Of a DNA stretch of 59,540 bases, positions 24,617 through 33,575 are shown one piece after another. Position numbers and translations under genes: made by a program. Numbering within the stretch: the stretch's first letter is position 1; the number at the start of each line of letters is the position of its first letter. Origin of the DNA: Anaerotruncus sp. (GTDB lineage Bacteria > Bacillota > Clostridia > Oscillospirales > Ruminococcaceae); the NCBI GenBank assembly GCA_021770005.1, contig JAETRV010000013.1, positions 1 to 59,540 of the forward strand. The letters are read 5' to 3'. The notes under the pieces are model-generated. The model made no database searches and was not told the origin of the DNA. It saw nothing but the letters and a program-made list of their open reading frames with translations.

Positions 24617-25699
24617 TCAATCCGACTGTGCGGATGAACCGCCCCACTCCACTACAGTAAAACCGCTCCGCTCAAACGGTTCAAACGTCTGGGGCGGCAG
24701 TTCCACAGGCGTATCCAGCGGCTGATAAACCATGTGCACCCGCAAGATACGATCCGGCGTGGGGGTCACTTTCAGCGGCGCAAGCGCTTCGTACTGTTCC
24801 CCTGCAAAGTGGATCAGATTGTAGCGGTTCTTCTGCATCCGAGGGACCCAGTAGGTGATGAAATCGTTGTATTCCCGCGGGAGCAGTCCGGCTTCTGGCA
24901 GAACCTTCCTCAGAAATGCCTCGGTTTCCGCTCCCGCTACGCAGAAGCCGCTCGAAAGGTCCCAGTCTGCTTGACTGTTTCCTTCCCAGAACAGGTAATA
25001 GTGCTCCGACCCATCCACCTTGTTGATCAGCCGGCCGTCCGGATATGCGGTTACCTGCCAACCGTTGTGATAGGCTGGATAGGTATAGGTGAGCTGGCCC
25101 TGATAATCCAGTCGGACCGAAACTGCGGTTGGCTGCTCTGGATAAAGATAGATCACCGGTTTTCCAGCGGCCCAATCGTCCCCACACATCTCATCCCCTA
25201 TATACCGGGTGATCCACGCTTTGTAGCCGGTCTGGGCCACTCGGTAAAGGGTTGCGTGTGCGGCCCCTTTCTCAAAAAGCAGAAGCTGCTCTTCATTCAC
25301 CGAAAGGTCATATCTGCGCCCATTCTGAAAGGTGACACGCACCTGTGCTGGAGATTCCAGTTTGGTATGCGGGGGTACCTGCTGCATGCTGTCCGGTTCC
25401 ACCTGTAAAGCCTGTATCCCTGTCAGCACATCGGAAAAGTCCTCGTCTGGATGGGTGAGCAGACGCTTTGAGGATTGGCGCCTCCGCAGCAGGATTTTTT
25501 CCACCTCTGTTTCCACCATTTCGGACAGCATCGGGACCGATTCCCCCGCTATATCCTCCGAACAATCGGATATTTCTTCACTGATTATACTTTTAGTATT
25601 TAATTCGGGCGATTCTTCTGCCGAACTCCCGTTGGCTTGGCAGCCTGCCAGTATCAAAGCAGCTGCCATTCCTGCTAAAATCCGTTTCATCTTTATCAT
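24617..25699 (-). CDS. Lipoprotein with C-terminal 'KPVIYLYPE' domain, copy 2
   Basis: A 360-residue lipoprotein (lipobox LAGC). The N-terminal half (20-170) contains EEISDCSEDIAGES and a small beta domain VRVTFQNGRRYDLSVNEEQL. The C-terminal 185 residues start at AGKPVIYLYPEQPTAVSVRL and contain YYLFWEGNSQADWDLSSGF and NDFITYWVPRMQKNRYNLIH. That domain is almost identical to the one in the upstream gene, while the N-terminal halves differ. GGAGG lies 4 bases before ATG 25699. The domain recurs in clostridial exported proteins, but its function is not known to me. Confidence 0.78.
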   Translation of the reverse strand: MIKMKRILAGMAAALILAGCQANGSSAEESPELNTKSIISEEISDCSEDIAGESVPMLSEMVETEVEKILLRRRQSSKRLLTHPDEDFSDVLTGIQALQVEPDSMQQVPPHTKLESPAQVRVTFQNGRRYDLSVNEEQLLLFEKGAAHATLYRVAQTGYKAWITRYIGDEMCGDDWAAGKPVIYLYPEQPTAVSVRLDYQGQLTYTYPAYHNGWQVTAYPDGRLINKVDGSEHYYLFWEGNSQADWDLSSGFCVAGAETEAFLRKVLPEAGLLPREYNDFITYWVPRMQKNRYNLIHFAGEQYEALAPLKVTPTPDRILRVHMVYQPLDTPVELPPQTFEPFERSGFTVVEWGGSSAQSD

Positions 25700-25701
25700 A
25701 G

Positions 25702-25800
25702 CGCCTCCCTCGCGTACGCGCCACGGCGGGGGCTCTGCCCCTCGACCCCGCAATTTTTCTCGAAAAATTGCGTAAAGCTTTTGATCTTGAATCGGCTCTT
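25702..25800 (-). repeat. Palindromic repeat, family A, copy 2
   Basis: Includes ggggctctgcccctcgaccc and GCAATTTTTC/GAAAAATTGC, then taaagcttttgatcttga. It lies between the two lipoprotein paralogues, 20 bases beyond the stop of the upstream one. Confidence 0.75.
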
Positions 25801-25819
25801 GTAGGGGATCGGGTAGATT

Positions 25820-27307
25820 CTATACCTCTGTTCCTCCCCATTCTACCACGGTAAAACCGCTCCGTTCGAACGGTTCAAATGCCTGGGGCGGCAGTTCCAC
25901 AGGCATATCCAGTGGCTGATAAACCATGTGTACCCGCAAGATACGATCCGGCGCGGGGGTCACTTTCAGCGGCGCAAGCGCTTCGTACTGTTCCCCTGCA
26001 AAGTGGATCAGATTGTAGCGGTTCTTTTGCATCCGGGGGACCCAGTAGGTGATGAAATCGTTGTATTCCCGCGGGAGCAGTCCGGCTTCCGGCAGGACCT
26101 TCCTCAGAAACGCCTCGGTTTCCGCTCCCGCTACGCAGAAGCCGCTCGAAAGGTCCCAGTCTGCCTGACCGTTTCCTTCCCAGAACAGGTAGTAGTGCTC
26201 CGACCCATCCGCCTTATTGACCAGCCGGCCGTCCGGATATGCGGTTACCTGCCAACCGTCGCGATAGGCTGGATAGGTATAGGTGAGCTGGCCCTGATAA
26301 TCCAGCCGGACCGAAACTGCGGTTGGCTGCTCTGGATAAAGATAGATCACCGGCTTTTCGGTGGCGGGATTGTTCCTAAAAAGTGCATAGCGGCAAGCAT
26401 AGGGCATATCACTTGAAGCAATCAGGACTTCCCTGTTCCCACGTTGGATCTCATACTGAATCCCGTTGCCAAAACGGATCTGGATGATTTCCGCATCTTT
26501 TAGGCGGGTTTTCGGAGTCGCTCTCTGAAAGCTGCCCGCATTTACCCGCATCTGTTGCAGCTCCTCAAAGGTCTGAGTAAACGCCTCCTCTCCGTTTAAC
26601 AGACGGGACTCTTCCCCCTCTGTGCAGATGATGCGGATCTCCTCCGCCTTGGAAGCGCGCATTAGCAGCGTCCAGCGGGGGCAGACATCCGGCTGAACAA
26701 CTGCGTCCGACCAGTAGGCATTTTTCAGCTCCTCATATGCTTCCTGCTCCACTCGGTATCGTTGTTCCATTCCGGCGTCCTTTCCCGGTTCCGCATACTG
26801 AACCCCGATCCCTTCGGTGTAAAATTGATAGGTATATCGGCTATCGTCCGGCAAGGTCAGGGTCATGCTGTCTGGGTTGTCCAGCGGTTCCCCGATATCA
26901 TCCGATTGCTCCAACCCCAACCCGGCAGCCCGGTCTAAAAACGGCACCAGCTCTTCGACCGTACCAGCCATATCCGAAACCCGATAGAGAAAAAGCTGTG
27001 CCCCCGAGGGATCGGCGGGCAGAAACCCGTCCGGGATTTCCCGTGTGGGTTGGGCGGGTTCCTCAAGATTAGAAACTGAAGTTGCAAGCGTTGGTTCCGG
27101 GTTGGAACTGACCGGCATTTCTCCGGCGGGATTCCCTTCCGATTGCGTGGGTGCGATAGACTCGGATGCTGAACCTATCGAAGATGAGGAAATTTCTTCA
27201 TCTATTATACGAATAGTATTTAATCTGGGTGCTGGTTCCACTATTTTCTGTGTTTCGCAACCGGTTAGCATTAAAATCGCCAGGATTCCTACAAAAAACC
27301 GTCTCAT
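25820..27307 (-). CDS. Lipoprotein with C-terminal 'KPVIYLYPE' domain, copy 1
   Basis: A 495-residue lipoprotein (MRRFFVGILAILMLTGCETQ, Cys17). A low-complexity Ser/Glu/Pro linker follows to about residue 100. Two related beta domains come next (110-220 and 220-320), with SMTLTLPDDSRYTYQFYTEG and IQIRFGNGIQYEIQRGN. The same C-terminal YLYPE domain as in the downstream gene follows. Extra length over its paralogue comes from one more middle domain. AGGAGAAGG precedes ATG 27307. It is probably a duplication homogenised at the 3' end by gene conversion. Confidence 0.78.
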   Translation of the reverse strand: MRRFFVGILAILMLTGCETQKIVEPAPRLNTIRIIDEEISSSSIGSASESIAPTQSEGNPAGEMPVSSNPEPTLATSVSNLEEPAQPTREIPDGFLPADPSGAQLFLYRVSDMAGTVEELVPFLDRAAGLGLEQSDDIGEPLDNPDSMTLTLPDDSRYTYQFYTEGIGVQYAEPGKDAGMEQRYRVEQEAYEELKNAYWSDAVVQPDVCPRWTLLMRASKAEEIRIICTEGEESRLLNGEEAFTQTFEELQQMRVNAGSFQRATPKTRLKDAEIIQIRFGNGIQYEIQRGNREVLIASSDMPYACRYALFRNNPATEKPVIYLYPEQPTAVSVRLDYQGQLTYTYPAYRDGWQVTAYPDGRLVNKADGSEHYYLFWEGNGQADWDLSSGFCVAGAETEAFLRKVLPEAGLLPREYNDFITYWVPRMQKNRYNLIHFAGEQYEALAPLKVTPAPDRILRVHMVYQPLDMPVELPPQAFEPFERSGFTVVEWGGTEV

Positions 27308-27525
27308 CCCGCCTTCTCCTCTCAACAATACTTTTTGCAATTTCTATAGTTTATTTTGCACTTTGTATATCTTTAGCAACTGTTCTCTATACATATAACC
27401 GGTTTTTTCCTTGTTTATGGACAATAGATTGGAAAAATCCATAGAAATCATAAAATAAGTTCATCCGGCAGGGAGTGCTTACATGATTGCCTGTCCGATT
27501 CGTTGCATCGCTGTATAAGCAGCAC

Positions 27526-27562
27526 GAAAAATACCGCCAAGGAGCGATTGCGCCTTGGCGGT
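27526..27562 (-). terminator. Terminator of the minus-strand catabolic operon
   Basis: On the minus strand ACCGCCAAGG / CCTTGGCGGT followed by ATTTTTC, 16 bases after the YjbQ-type gene. Confidence 0.88.
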
Positions 27563-27578
27563 TCCGTTTGGGATAGCC

Positions 27579-28010
27579 TTAATTTTCTCCCATCACTTCG
27601 ATAAAGTATTTTCTTACTTTTAACCCATCGAACTCCACAAAATAAATATCCTGCGCTGCCCCGCAAACAAGCTTTCCATTTTGCACAGGAAGGACCATAT
27701 GGTTTCCACAGAGCATGGATTTCAGGTGTCCGGGTGCATTCCCGCTACAGGTTCCATAGCTGTGCAGCATTCTGGTGTGGACATAATCCCCATCATGAGG
27801 GACCAACCGTTCGAGGGTATGTTCGATATCTTTCTCCACACACGGGAGGCTCTCGTTGATCATGATGGATGTGGTGGTATGGGCGGTAATAATGAAGACC
27901 ACACCGTCCCGGATTCCGCTGTCCTCTACTGCCTTTTTTACCTGCTCTGTAATAATAACCATCTGAAATTCTTCTGTGCTGCAAACTTCATGTGTGGTTA
28001 GCTTAATCAT
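27579..28010 (-). CDS. YjbQ-family (UPF0047) protein
   Basis: A 143-residue single-domain protein. Family motifs: FIITAHTTTSIMINESLPCVEKDI, a His-rich PHDGDYVHTRMLHS, GNAPGHLKSMLCGNHMVLPV and QDIYFVEFDGLKVRKYF. Relatives can replace thiamine-phosphate synthase weakly; the true role is unclear. It overlaps the amidohydrolase gene by eight bases and closes the operon. Its presence in a fructosamine-type operon is unusual and hints at a sugar-phosphate or metal-dependent lyase side role (inference). Confidence 0.88.
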   Translation of the reverse strand: MIKLTTHEVCSTEEFQMVIITEQVKKAVEDSGIRDGVVFIITAHTTTSIMINESLPCVEKDIEHTLERLVPHDGDYVHTRMLHSYGTCSGNAPGHLKSMLCGNHMVLPVQNGKLVCGAAQDIYFVEFDGLKVRKYFIEVMGEN

Positions 28011-28935
28011 AGCGATCTTCCTTCCATCCCAAAAATACCTGGGCGTTTTCGCCCAGAACCGCCCTTTTTACATCGTCCCGGATCGGAAGCGCCTCCAATC
28101 CAGCCTTTACCCGCTCCTGACGGAATCTGGGGTAGTTGGAGCCATACATGATTTTGGAGAACAGGTTATTTTGCAGCCACCCTGGGTCCATATGATCCAT
28201 AAAGATCTGCCGGTAGTAATCCTTTGGCGAACCCATATAGACAGTGGCCGTATCCGCATATACATGGCGGTATTTCAGCAACAGCATAACGGTTTCATCG
28301 ATCCATGGCCACCCCAGGTGGGCCAGACAGAAGCGTAGGTCCGGATAATCCACGGCAACATCTTCAAACAAGATGGGGCGGGCGTATTTGGAGGGGGAAT
28401 CCGGTTCCCAACTCATACCAGCGTGAAACAGGATGGGCTTACCCAGTTCCTGGCACAGCTGGTACAGCGGTTTCAGGCGTTCATCGTCCGGACGCATTTG
28501 AAGATGAGACGGATTGAGCTTTAGCCCGGAAAGGCCAAGTTCCTGAAAGGCATACCGCAACTCGTCCGCAGCGCTTTCATTCCGGGGGTCTACGCTGGCG
28601 AAGCCGATAAACCGTTCCGGCGCCAGGTCTACCAGCGATCGGACCTCCTGATTGGACACAAGGGGTTTGCCCATCCTGCTGGAGTAGTCCTCTGCTAAAA
28701 GCACCGTTTTATCCACTCCGGCGTGGTCCAAAACCCGAAAAATCTGTTCCATCGGGGTGGGGCTCGATTTATAGAGGCCGAAATTCTGTTTGCGGAAAGC
28801 AACCGTTTCCTTGTCCTGGCAGATGGCCCCGTAAATGACCGGATGTGCGTGAATATCGATCACCATCTTTTTCCTTGAGGAAAGATGCTGCTGTTCATGG
28901 GGGTGGTCGTCATACGCATGAATCACAACTGACAT
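28003..28935 (-). CDS. Amidohydrolase family 2 (TIM-barrel) protein
   Basis: A 310-residue metal-dependent hydrolase/decarboxylase-type protein. Metal ligands are visible: DIHAHP (25-31), FHAG in GKPILFHAGMSWEP, LAHLGWPW, and the late Asn in YGSNYPR, where many relatives have Asp. The missing final Asp may change chemistry. The start ATG 28935 has GGAGGAG 7 bases upstream; an internal ATG at 28866 (MVIDIHAHP) is the alternative. It lies 15 bases after the kinase gene. Substrate unknown; in this operon it may act on a product of sugar-amine breakdown. Confidence 0.85.
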   Translation of the reverse strand: MSVVIHAYDDHPHEQQHLSSRKKMVIDIHAHPVIYGAICQDKETVAFRKQNFGLYKSSPTPMEQIFRVLDHAGVDKTVLLAEDYSSRMGKPLVSNQEVRSLVDLAPERFIGFASVDPRNESAADELRYAFQELGLSGLKLNPSHLQMRPDDERLKPLYQLCQELGKPILFHAGMSWEPDSPSKYARPILFEDVAVDYPDLRFCLAHLGWPWIDETVMLLLKYRHVYADTATVYMGSPKDYYRQIFMDHMDPGWLQNNLFSKIMYGSNYPRFRQERVKAGLEALPIRDDVKRAVLGENAQVFLGWKEDRYD

Positions 28936-28950
28936 GATGATTCTCCTCCC

Positions 28951-29745
28951 TTAAAAGTATGGTTTAAAGATGCCGACTACCTGAGCGGCTAATTCCGCCC
29001 CCATGCGCATAGAGGTCTGGATATCCTGGCCGGAAAACAGCCCGTTCAAAAAGCCCGCGCCAAAGGAGTCGCCAGCGCCGCAGGTGTTTTCCAGCTCCTT
29101 GCATGGGACAATGTCCTGATAGTACATCTTTTGCCCATCACAGGCCATGCTTCCTTGATCTCCAAAGGTAGCGATCAGGATTTCGGCACCCAAGGCGCAT
29201 CCTCTTTGCAGCAAAGCTGCCACCTCCGGCGTATTTTCCTCGAAGGAAAAGATGCCGTAATGGATGTTCCGGCAGATTTCTTCCACGTCCGGATGCTGCC
29301 AGCGCTTGGAAAAATCAAAGTAAATTTTAGCCCCTTTTTCCCTCATTGCCGGTAGATGGGCAGTTACCTGCCAAGACAGGTCTGTGTGGATCAGGTCCTG
29401 TTGCTGTACAAAGGCGAGGTCGGAGGGGGAAAGGGTGTAATCCGTGATGACCCCCCGCTCGGTGCGGTGGTGTATCCGGTCCTTCCCATTCATTCGCATC
29501 TCTACAAAGGCTGTCTGCCCATGCTCCACAACAGAGATATGGCTGGTGTCCAATCCATGGTCACGGCAGGTATCCAGCATGAGCTGGCCATAATCATCCT
29601 TTCCAACCGCGGTGACCACCGCCCCCTCTAAATCTTTCCGCATTTTTTTCAGATGGAACAGCACATTCACTCCGTTTCCGGTGGCATAGCGCCTCCCATC
29701 CTGATATACATCAATACAGGTAAATCCAACTGCGGCCGCTTTCAT
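28951..29745 (-). CDS. PfkB-family kinase, fructoselysine 6-kinase-like
   Basis: A 264-residue ribokinase-fold sugar kinase, close in length to E. coli FrlD (261). Shared features include GNGVNV early, VTAVGKDDYGQLMLDTCRDH, an ERGVITDYTLS loop, YFDFSKRW and the catalytic NTCGAGDSFGAGFL with anion-hole GAGD. FrlD phosphorylates fructoselysine on O6. GGAGG precedes ATG 29745. It follows the FGGY kinase after a gap of 267 bases filled by two repeat elements, so it may have its own or reduced expression. A second FrlD-like kinase lies at 32650. Confidence 0.85.
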   Translation of the reverse strand: MKAAAVGFTCIDVYQDGRRYATGNGVNVLFHLKKMRKDLEGAVVTAVGKDDYGQLMLDTCRDHGLDTSHISVVEHGQTAFVEMRMNGKDRIHHRTERGVITDYTLSPSDLAFVQQQDLIHTDLSWQVTAHLPAMREKGAKIYFDFSKRWQHPDVEEICRNIHYGIFSFEENTPEVAALLQRGCALGAEILIATFGDQGSMACDGQKMYYQDIVPCKELENTCGAGDSFGAGFLNGLFSGQDIQTSMRMGAELAAQVVGIFKPYF

Positions 29746-29769
29746 CGGCGCGCCTCCTTTCAAAGTGTT

Positions 29770-29846
29770 CCGCCGCGTGCGCGCGGCAGCGGGGGCTCTG
29801 CCCCTCGACCCCGCCACCTTTAAAAAGGTGGACGAAACATTTGGTT
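29770..29846 (-). repeat. Palindromic repeat, family A, copy 3
   Basis: Hairpin CCGCCGCGTGCGCGCGGCAGCGG-like GC block (29770-29790), ggggctctgcccctcgaccc and CCACCTTTAAAAAGGTGG, abutting a MITE on its right. Confidence 0.7.
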
Positions 29847-30008
29847 TAGGGTTTGTTTGAAGATCGGGAAATGAGCGGATTTTTCGCGAGAGACGAGCAG
29901 CTGCAAGAAGAATGCAGGAATACTTTGTGTACTGCGCATATTTCCGACGCAGCAGAGGCCGTTTCTTGTAGAAAAAGACGGTGATTTCGATTTTTCAAAC
30001 TGCCCCTA
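29847..30008 (-). mobile_element. MITE-like element, full copy 1 (162 bp)
   Basis: Ends TAGGGTTTGTTTGAA and TTTTTCAAACTGCCCCTA are imperfect terminal inverted repeats with a TA at each outer edge. The interior matches, in opposite orientation, the element at 57696-57860 over its whole length (shared blocks GAGACGAGCAGCTGCAAGAA, GACGCAGCAGA and TTGTAGAAAAAGACGG). No coding capacity. It lies 4 bases beyond the FGGY kinase stop, inside the operon. Confidence 0.8.
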
Positions 30009-30012
30009 GACC

Positions 30013-31536
30013 TTAAATAGGCCCCAAACGGTGCATCAGGTCCCGGTTCGCAAGATATAATTCCGCGTACATGGTTTTAAATGGCTGATAGGCTTGATGC
30101 AGTTTCTGGTTGGGCCGGACCGTGTGGCTGATGCGGATTGCTCCATGCAGGTCCTCAAAGCTGCGGAAACGTCCTGCCGCGAGGGCCGCCATCAGGGCGT
30201 CACCATAGGATGCACCCAAGGTGATTTCCGGGATTTGAATGGGTTTGCCCAGAATATCCGAAACGATCTGCATCCAAACCGGGTTTTTCACACCGCCCCC
30301 CACGGCGGTGATATTCCGCAGATTGACGCCATGTTCCTCCAAAATATCCACATGCTGCGCGATGGCGTAGCCCACCGACTCGAGGACGGACTTGTACAAG
30401 TGCGCTCGGGTGTGGCTGAGTTTTAGGCCGAAAATCAATCCCTTGGCGTTGGGGTCGTTGATGGGGGTGCGTTCCCCGGCCAGATAGGGGAGGGTAATCA
30501 ACCCATCGGAACCGGCGGGGACCTGATCCAGGCCGTCCAACATCCGCTGAAATGCGTTTTCTCCCCCATTCTGCTCCGACTGGATAGCGTCTGGGAACAT
30601 TACATCCCGGTACCACCTGGTCAAGGTCCCGGCCGCATTTGTGCCGGCAGCCACGCTGAACGTCCCGGGAACGGTGAAATTGTTCCCCCGGACACGGTCG
30701 TCCTGGATCAGCCGGTCGGTGCAGCAGTAGAGAAACAGGGTGGAACCAAACTGGAGCATCAGGTCGCCGGGGTGGAGGACGCCGGCGCTGACCGCCTCAG
30801 CGGTGGAGTCTCCGGTTCCGGTGATCACACCGGTCCCTTCCGCCAATCCGGTCTCCTTTGCCGCCTGCGCGGTGACCGTCCCCACCAAATCCGTGACGAA
30901 TCTAGGCTGGGCCAGTTGATCGGGGCGGCAGTACAGGCCGCACTCCTCTTCCCGGATGGTCAAATCGGTTCGATACAGGGGCCGGAAGGATGCCTGCCCA
31001 AGGAACTGGTCGATCACATATTCCCCGGTCAGCTTGGCCGTCAGATAGGAGGCCCCGGTCAGAAATTTATAGGTGCGCCGGTAAACCTCCGGCTCATGAT
31101 TTTTGATCCATAGGATTTTAGCGGCTACGTCCCCGGTGACAATGGGCCGGCCAAACAATTCCTTTACCCGTTCCGGGCCGTAGTGCGCTGTCATCCAGGA
31201 GATTTCCCCCTGCGCGCGGGAGTCGATTCCATACAGGATCGCTTTGCGTAGAGGGCGGCAGTCCTCATCCACTGGGAGACAGTCGCTCCCCAGTGTGCTA
31301 GGGCATATGCAGGACACCTGCTCCGCCCGGACGCCCGCTTTGCACAGGAGTGCTTTGGATGTTTTGCAGAAGTCCCCCCACCATACGGCCTCCGCGTCGT
31401 GTTCAAAATAGCCTTCGCGCGGATTTTCCATCGTGTGCTTCTCTGTATGTACAGCGATGATGCGGCAGTCCTGGTCGAGCAGGACCCCTTTTGTCTCGAA
31501 GGTGCCTACATCGATCCCCATAAAATATTGTTCCAC
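30013..31536 (-). CDS. FGGY-family carbohydrate kinase
   Basis: A 507-residue two-domain kinase of normal family length. N-terminal phosphate loop GIDVGTFETKGVLLD, catalytic-type region CPSTLGSDCLPVDEDCRPL, middle TGTGDSTAEAVSAGV, and the adenine-binding block GGGVKNPVWMQIVSDILGKPI. Relatives phosphorylate xylulose, ribulose, fuculose, gluconate or glycerol. The residues visible do not fix the substrate. Start is GTG 31536 with GGAGGG upstream. It lies 13 bases after the BtpA gene. Together they suggest an additional sugar branch beside the fructosamine kinases. Confidence 0.9.
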   Translation of the reverse strand: MEQYFMGIDVGTFETKGVLLDQDCRIIAVHTEKHTMENPREGYFEHDAEAVWWGDFCKTSKALLCKAGVRAEQVSCICPSTLGSDCLPVDEDCRPLRKAILYGIDSRAQGEISWMTAHYGPERVKELFGRPIVTGDVAAKILWIKNHEPEVYRRTYKFLTGASYLTAKLTGEYVIDQFLGQASFRPLYRTDLTIREEECGLYCRPDQLAQPRFVTDLVGTVTAQAAKETGLAEGTGVITGTGDSTAEAVSAGVLHPGDLMLQFGSTLFLYCCTDRLIQDDRVRGNNFTVPGTFSVAAGTNAAGTLTRWYRDVMFPDAIQSEQNGGENAFQRMLDGLDQVPAGSDGLITLPYLAGERTPINDPNAKGLIFGLKLSHTRAHLYKSVLESVGYAIAQHVDILEEHGVNLRNITAVGGGVKNPVWMQIVSDILGKPIQIPEITLGASYGDALMAALAAGRFRSFEDLHGAIRISHTVRPNQKLHQAYQPFKTMYAELYLANRDLMHRLGPI

Positions 31537-31549
31537 CGTACTCCCTCCA

Positions 31550-32365
31550 TCAAAGTGTGGCCCGGAACGCTTTTACCACATCCATGAACTCTTTGACCCG
31601 CTGATATTCCACATAGTTCTGGAACTTCCCATCCTTTTTAAACGCTGTCCCCACGCAAGCGCCGTCCGCTTTGGAGAGCATAGCGGCTGCATTGGCGGCT
31701 GTACAGCCGGTGTTGCAGAACACGGGCGTCTGTTCAGCCACAGCTTTGACCTCCTGGATGGCGTCTGCGCTCGTTTCGGAGCCTGCGCTGGCCCCCGAGA
31801 CACACAGCCCATCGGGGAAGCAATGGAACAGAATCGACTTGGTGATCTTTTGGATGTCCCTGGGCGCGAGATAGGTGTCGGATTCCGGATTCACCTTATA
31901 CAGCATTTTCAGGTCCGGCCTGCCCAGCTCGGTACGCCGGCGGACATAGGCCGCTACATCGGTATTGGTGAGGCCGCTTTCCCCCATATAGGCGCCTGTA
32001 AAGGTGCTGCGGACAAAGCTCGCGTCCAGGGCAGCCGCCATCTCTACAGAGGCCATCGGGTTGAGCACCACATTGACCCCAAAGGGAACCCGGATCCGGT
32101 CTTTCAGCCGGCCGACCACATACGCCATCGCGCTTAAGGTAACCGGCGGGGCAATATGCTGGTAGGGCAGGCTAAATTCGTTGGCAAACAGGATCCCGTC
32201 CACACCACCGGCTTGGAGTGCTTCCAGCTCTTCGTTGGCCTTGGATACGGTCTGCTCAATGGAACCGCCTGCCGGAAACAGGGGGTCACCCGGAAGTGCC
32301 CGAAGATGCAGCAGTGCAATGATTGGTTTTTTCACCCGGAACAGGTCATCTGTCCACATTGTCAT
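31550..32365 (-). CDS. BtpA/SgcQ family TIM-barrel protein
   Basis: A 271-residue protein. The starting pattern KPIIALLHLRALPGDPLFPAG and later VDGILFANEFSLPYQ, FGVNVVLNPMASVEMAAALD, FVRSTFTGAYMGESGL, SGASAGSETS and CVGTAFKKDGKFQNYV fit the BtpA family, which includes E. coli SgcQ from a sugar-metabolism locus. Activity is unproven in the family. It is the first gene after the minus-arm promoter. ATG 32365 is nearer the ideal spacing from AGAAAGGA; ATG 32359 is an alternative. Confidence 0.88.
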   Translation of the reverse strand: MTMWTDDLFRVKKPIIALLHLRALPGDPLFPAGGSIEQTVSKANEELEALQAGGVDGILFANEFSLPYQHIAPPVTLSAMAYVVGRLKDRIRVPFGVNVVLNPMASVEMAAALDASFVRSTFTGAYMGESGLTNTDVAAYVRRRTELGRPDLKMLYKVNPESDTYLAPRDIQKITKSILFHCFPDGLCVSGASAGSETSADAIQEVKAVAEQTPVFCNTGCTAANAAAMLSKADGACVGTAFKKDGKFQNYVEYQRVKEFMDVVKAFRATL

Positions 32366-32410
32366 CTTTCCTTTCTAAATCTCTCATGTAGAGTGGATAT
32401 TTGAACAAAA

Positions 32411-32458
32411 CATTATATAATGTATTATGATGATACTATGCGTAAAAGAGCCTGTCAA
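32411..32458 (-). promoter_or_regulatory. Promoter and operator of the minus-strand catabolic arm
   Basis: TTGACA (32458-32453), 17-base spacer, TATCAT (32435-32430), followed at the start point by the perfect 12-bp palindrome CATTATATAATG (32411-32422). Confidence 0.8.
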
Positions 32459-32577
32459 CCGGTTTTCACAAATTCCCGATTCCCAAAAGCAAATTCAGCA
32501 TATTTATAAATTTCAAGACGCATTTTTGTCGATTTTGACAAAAAGTATTGAACAGATAAAAACTTATCATTTTCATA

Positions 32578-32606
32578 TTGACTAACTCATTATATAATAT
32601 TATATT
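32578..32606 (+). promoter_or_regulatory. Promoter and operator of the plus-strand fructosamine arm
   Basis: TTGACT (32578-32583), 17-base spacer, TATATT (32601-32606). The spacer contains CATTATATAATA (32588-32599), matching the minus-arm palindrome in 11 of 12 positions. A plausible GntR-type operator. Confidence 0.7.
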
Positions 32607-32649
32607 ATAATATAAAGAGGTCAAAAAACATTAGAAGGAGGGGCTCGTT

Positions 32650-33522
32650 GTGCGTGTGATTGGCATTGGAGACAATGTCTGTGACAAGTATGAACATCAG
32701 CAAACCATGTATCCCGGCGGCCAAACCCTGAACTTTACCATCTACGCCAGAATGCTGGGGATCGAATCCGCCTACATCGGTGTATTTGGAACCGACGAGG
32801 TGGCGCAGCATGTAATGGCTACTTTGGACAAATACCAGGTGGATCGAAGCCGCTGCCGCCAGTATGACGGGGAGAACGGATGCGCCCGGGTGACGCTGGT
32901 GAACGGAGACAGGGTTTTCCTGGGCAGCAACAAGGGCGGCGTTCTGAAGGACCACCCGATTGAACTGGGCGATGTTGATTTGGAGTATGTGAAACAGTTT
33001 GCGGTATGCCACACCTCCAACAACAGCTATATGGATAGCCAGCTTCCCCGCTTGAAACAGGCAGGCGTTTCGGTTTCCTATGACTTTTCCGGCCAGTGGG
33101 TGGATGCCGAGCGTGTGGAGCGGGTTGCGCCCTACATAGACTATGCCTTTCTCTCCTGCGGCGGGGCCGCGACACAGGAGACGGCGGCGGATATCTGCCG
33201 TATGATCAACGGAAAAGGCACCGGCATCGTGGTTGCCACCCGGGGAAGCGAGGGCGCCACATTGTATGACGGCACAGATTTTTACACCCAGCCTCCCCAC
33301 CTGGTGGAAGCGGTGGATACCCTGGGCGCTGGGGATTCGTTCGCAACAGCTTTTTTGATCGAATGGCTGAAGCATAAGGAACAGGCGGAAAAAGATTCCG
33401 CTGTGCGGGCCGCTGCGATCCAGGAAGCCTTGAAACATGCGGCGGAATTTTCCTCCAAAGCCTGCCTGACCTACGGCGCGTTTGGAGAGGGGAAAGCATT
33501 CATACCTGTGGTCAATGGCTGA
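32650..33522 (+). CDS. PfkB-family kinase, FrlD-like, plus-arm copy
   Basis: A 290-residue sugar kinase starting at GTG 32650 (AGAAGGAGG upstream). Marks: GIGDNVCDKYEHQQTMYPGG, LNFTIYARMLGIESAYIGVFG, YDFSGQW (compare FDFSDKW in FrlD), FLSCGGAAT and the catalytic DTLGAGDSFATAFL. Likely phosphorylates the 6-position of an imported fructosamine before cleavage by the next gene product. It leads the operon with FrlB-like and regulator genes. It is clearly a paralogue of the kinase at 28951, so the locus may handle two related substrates. Confidence 0.87.
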   Translation: MRVIGIGDNVCDKYEHQQTMYPGGQTLNFTIYARMLGIESAYIGVFGTDEVAQHVMATLDKYQVDRSRCRQYDGENGCARVTLVNGDRVFLGSNKGGVLKDHPIELGDVDLEYVKQFAVCHTSNNSYMDSQLPRLKQAGVSVSYDFSGQWVDAERVERVAPYIDYAFLSCGGAATQETAADICRMINGKGTGIVVATRGSEGATLYDGTDFYTQPPHLVEAVDTLGAGDSFATAFLIEWLKHKEQAEKDSAVRAAAIQEALKHAAEFSSKACLTYGAFGEGKAFIPVVNG

Positions 33523-33575
33523 TGCTGAAGCAGCCTTTTCCAATAAAACAACTGAACAAATGGGAGGAACCTATC

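Noticed and set aside
32605-33543. 312-codon minus-strand frame over the FrlD-like kinase
   Set aside because: Antisense shadow; the plus-strand kinase has the DTLGAGDSF motif, a strong ribosome site and a promoter.
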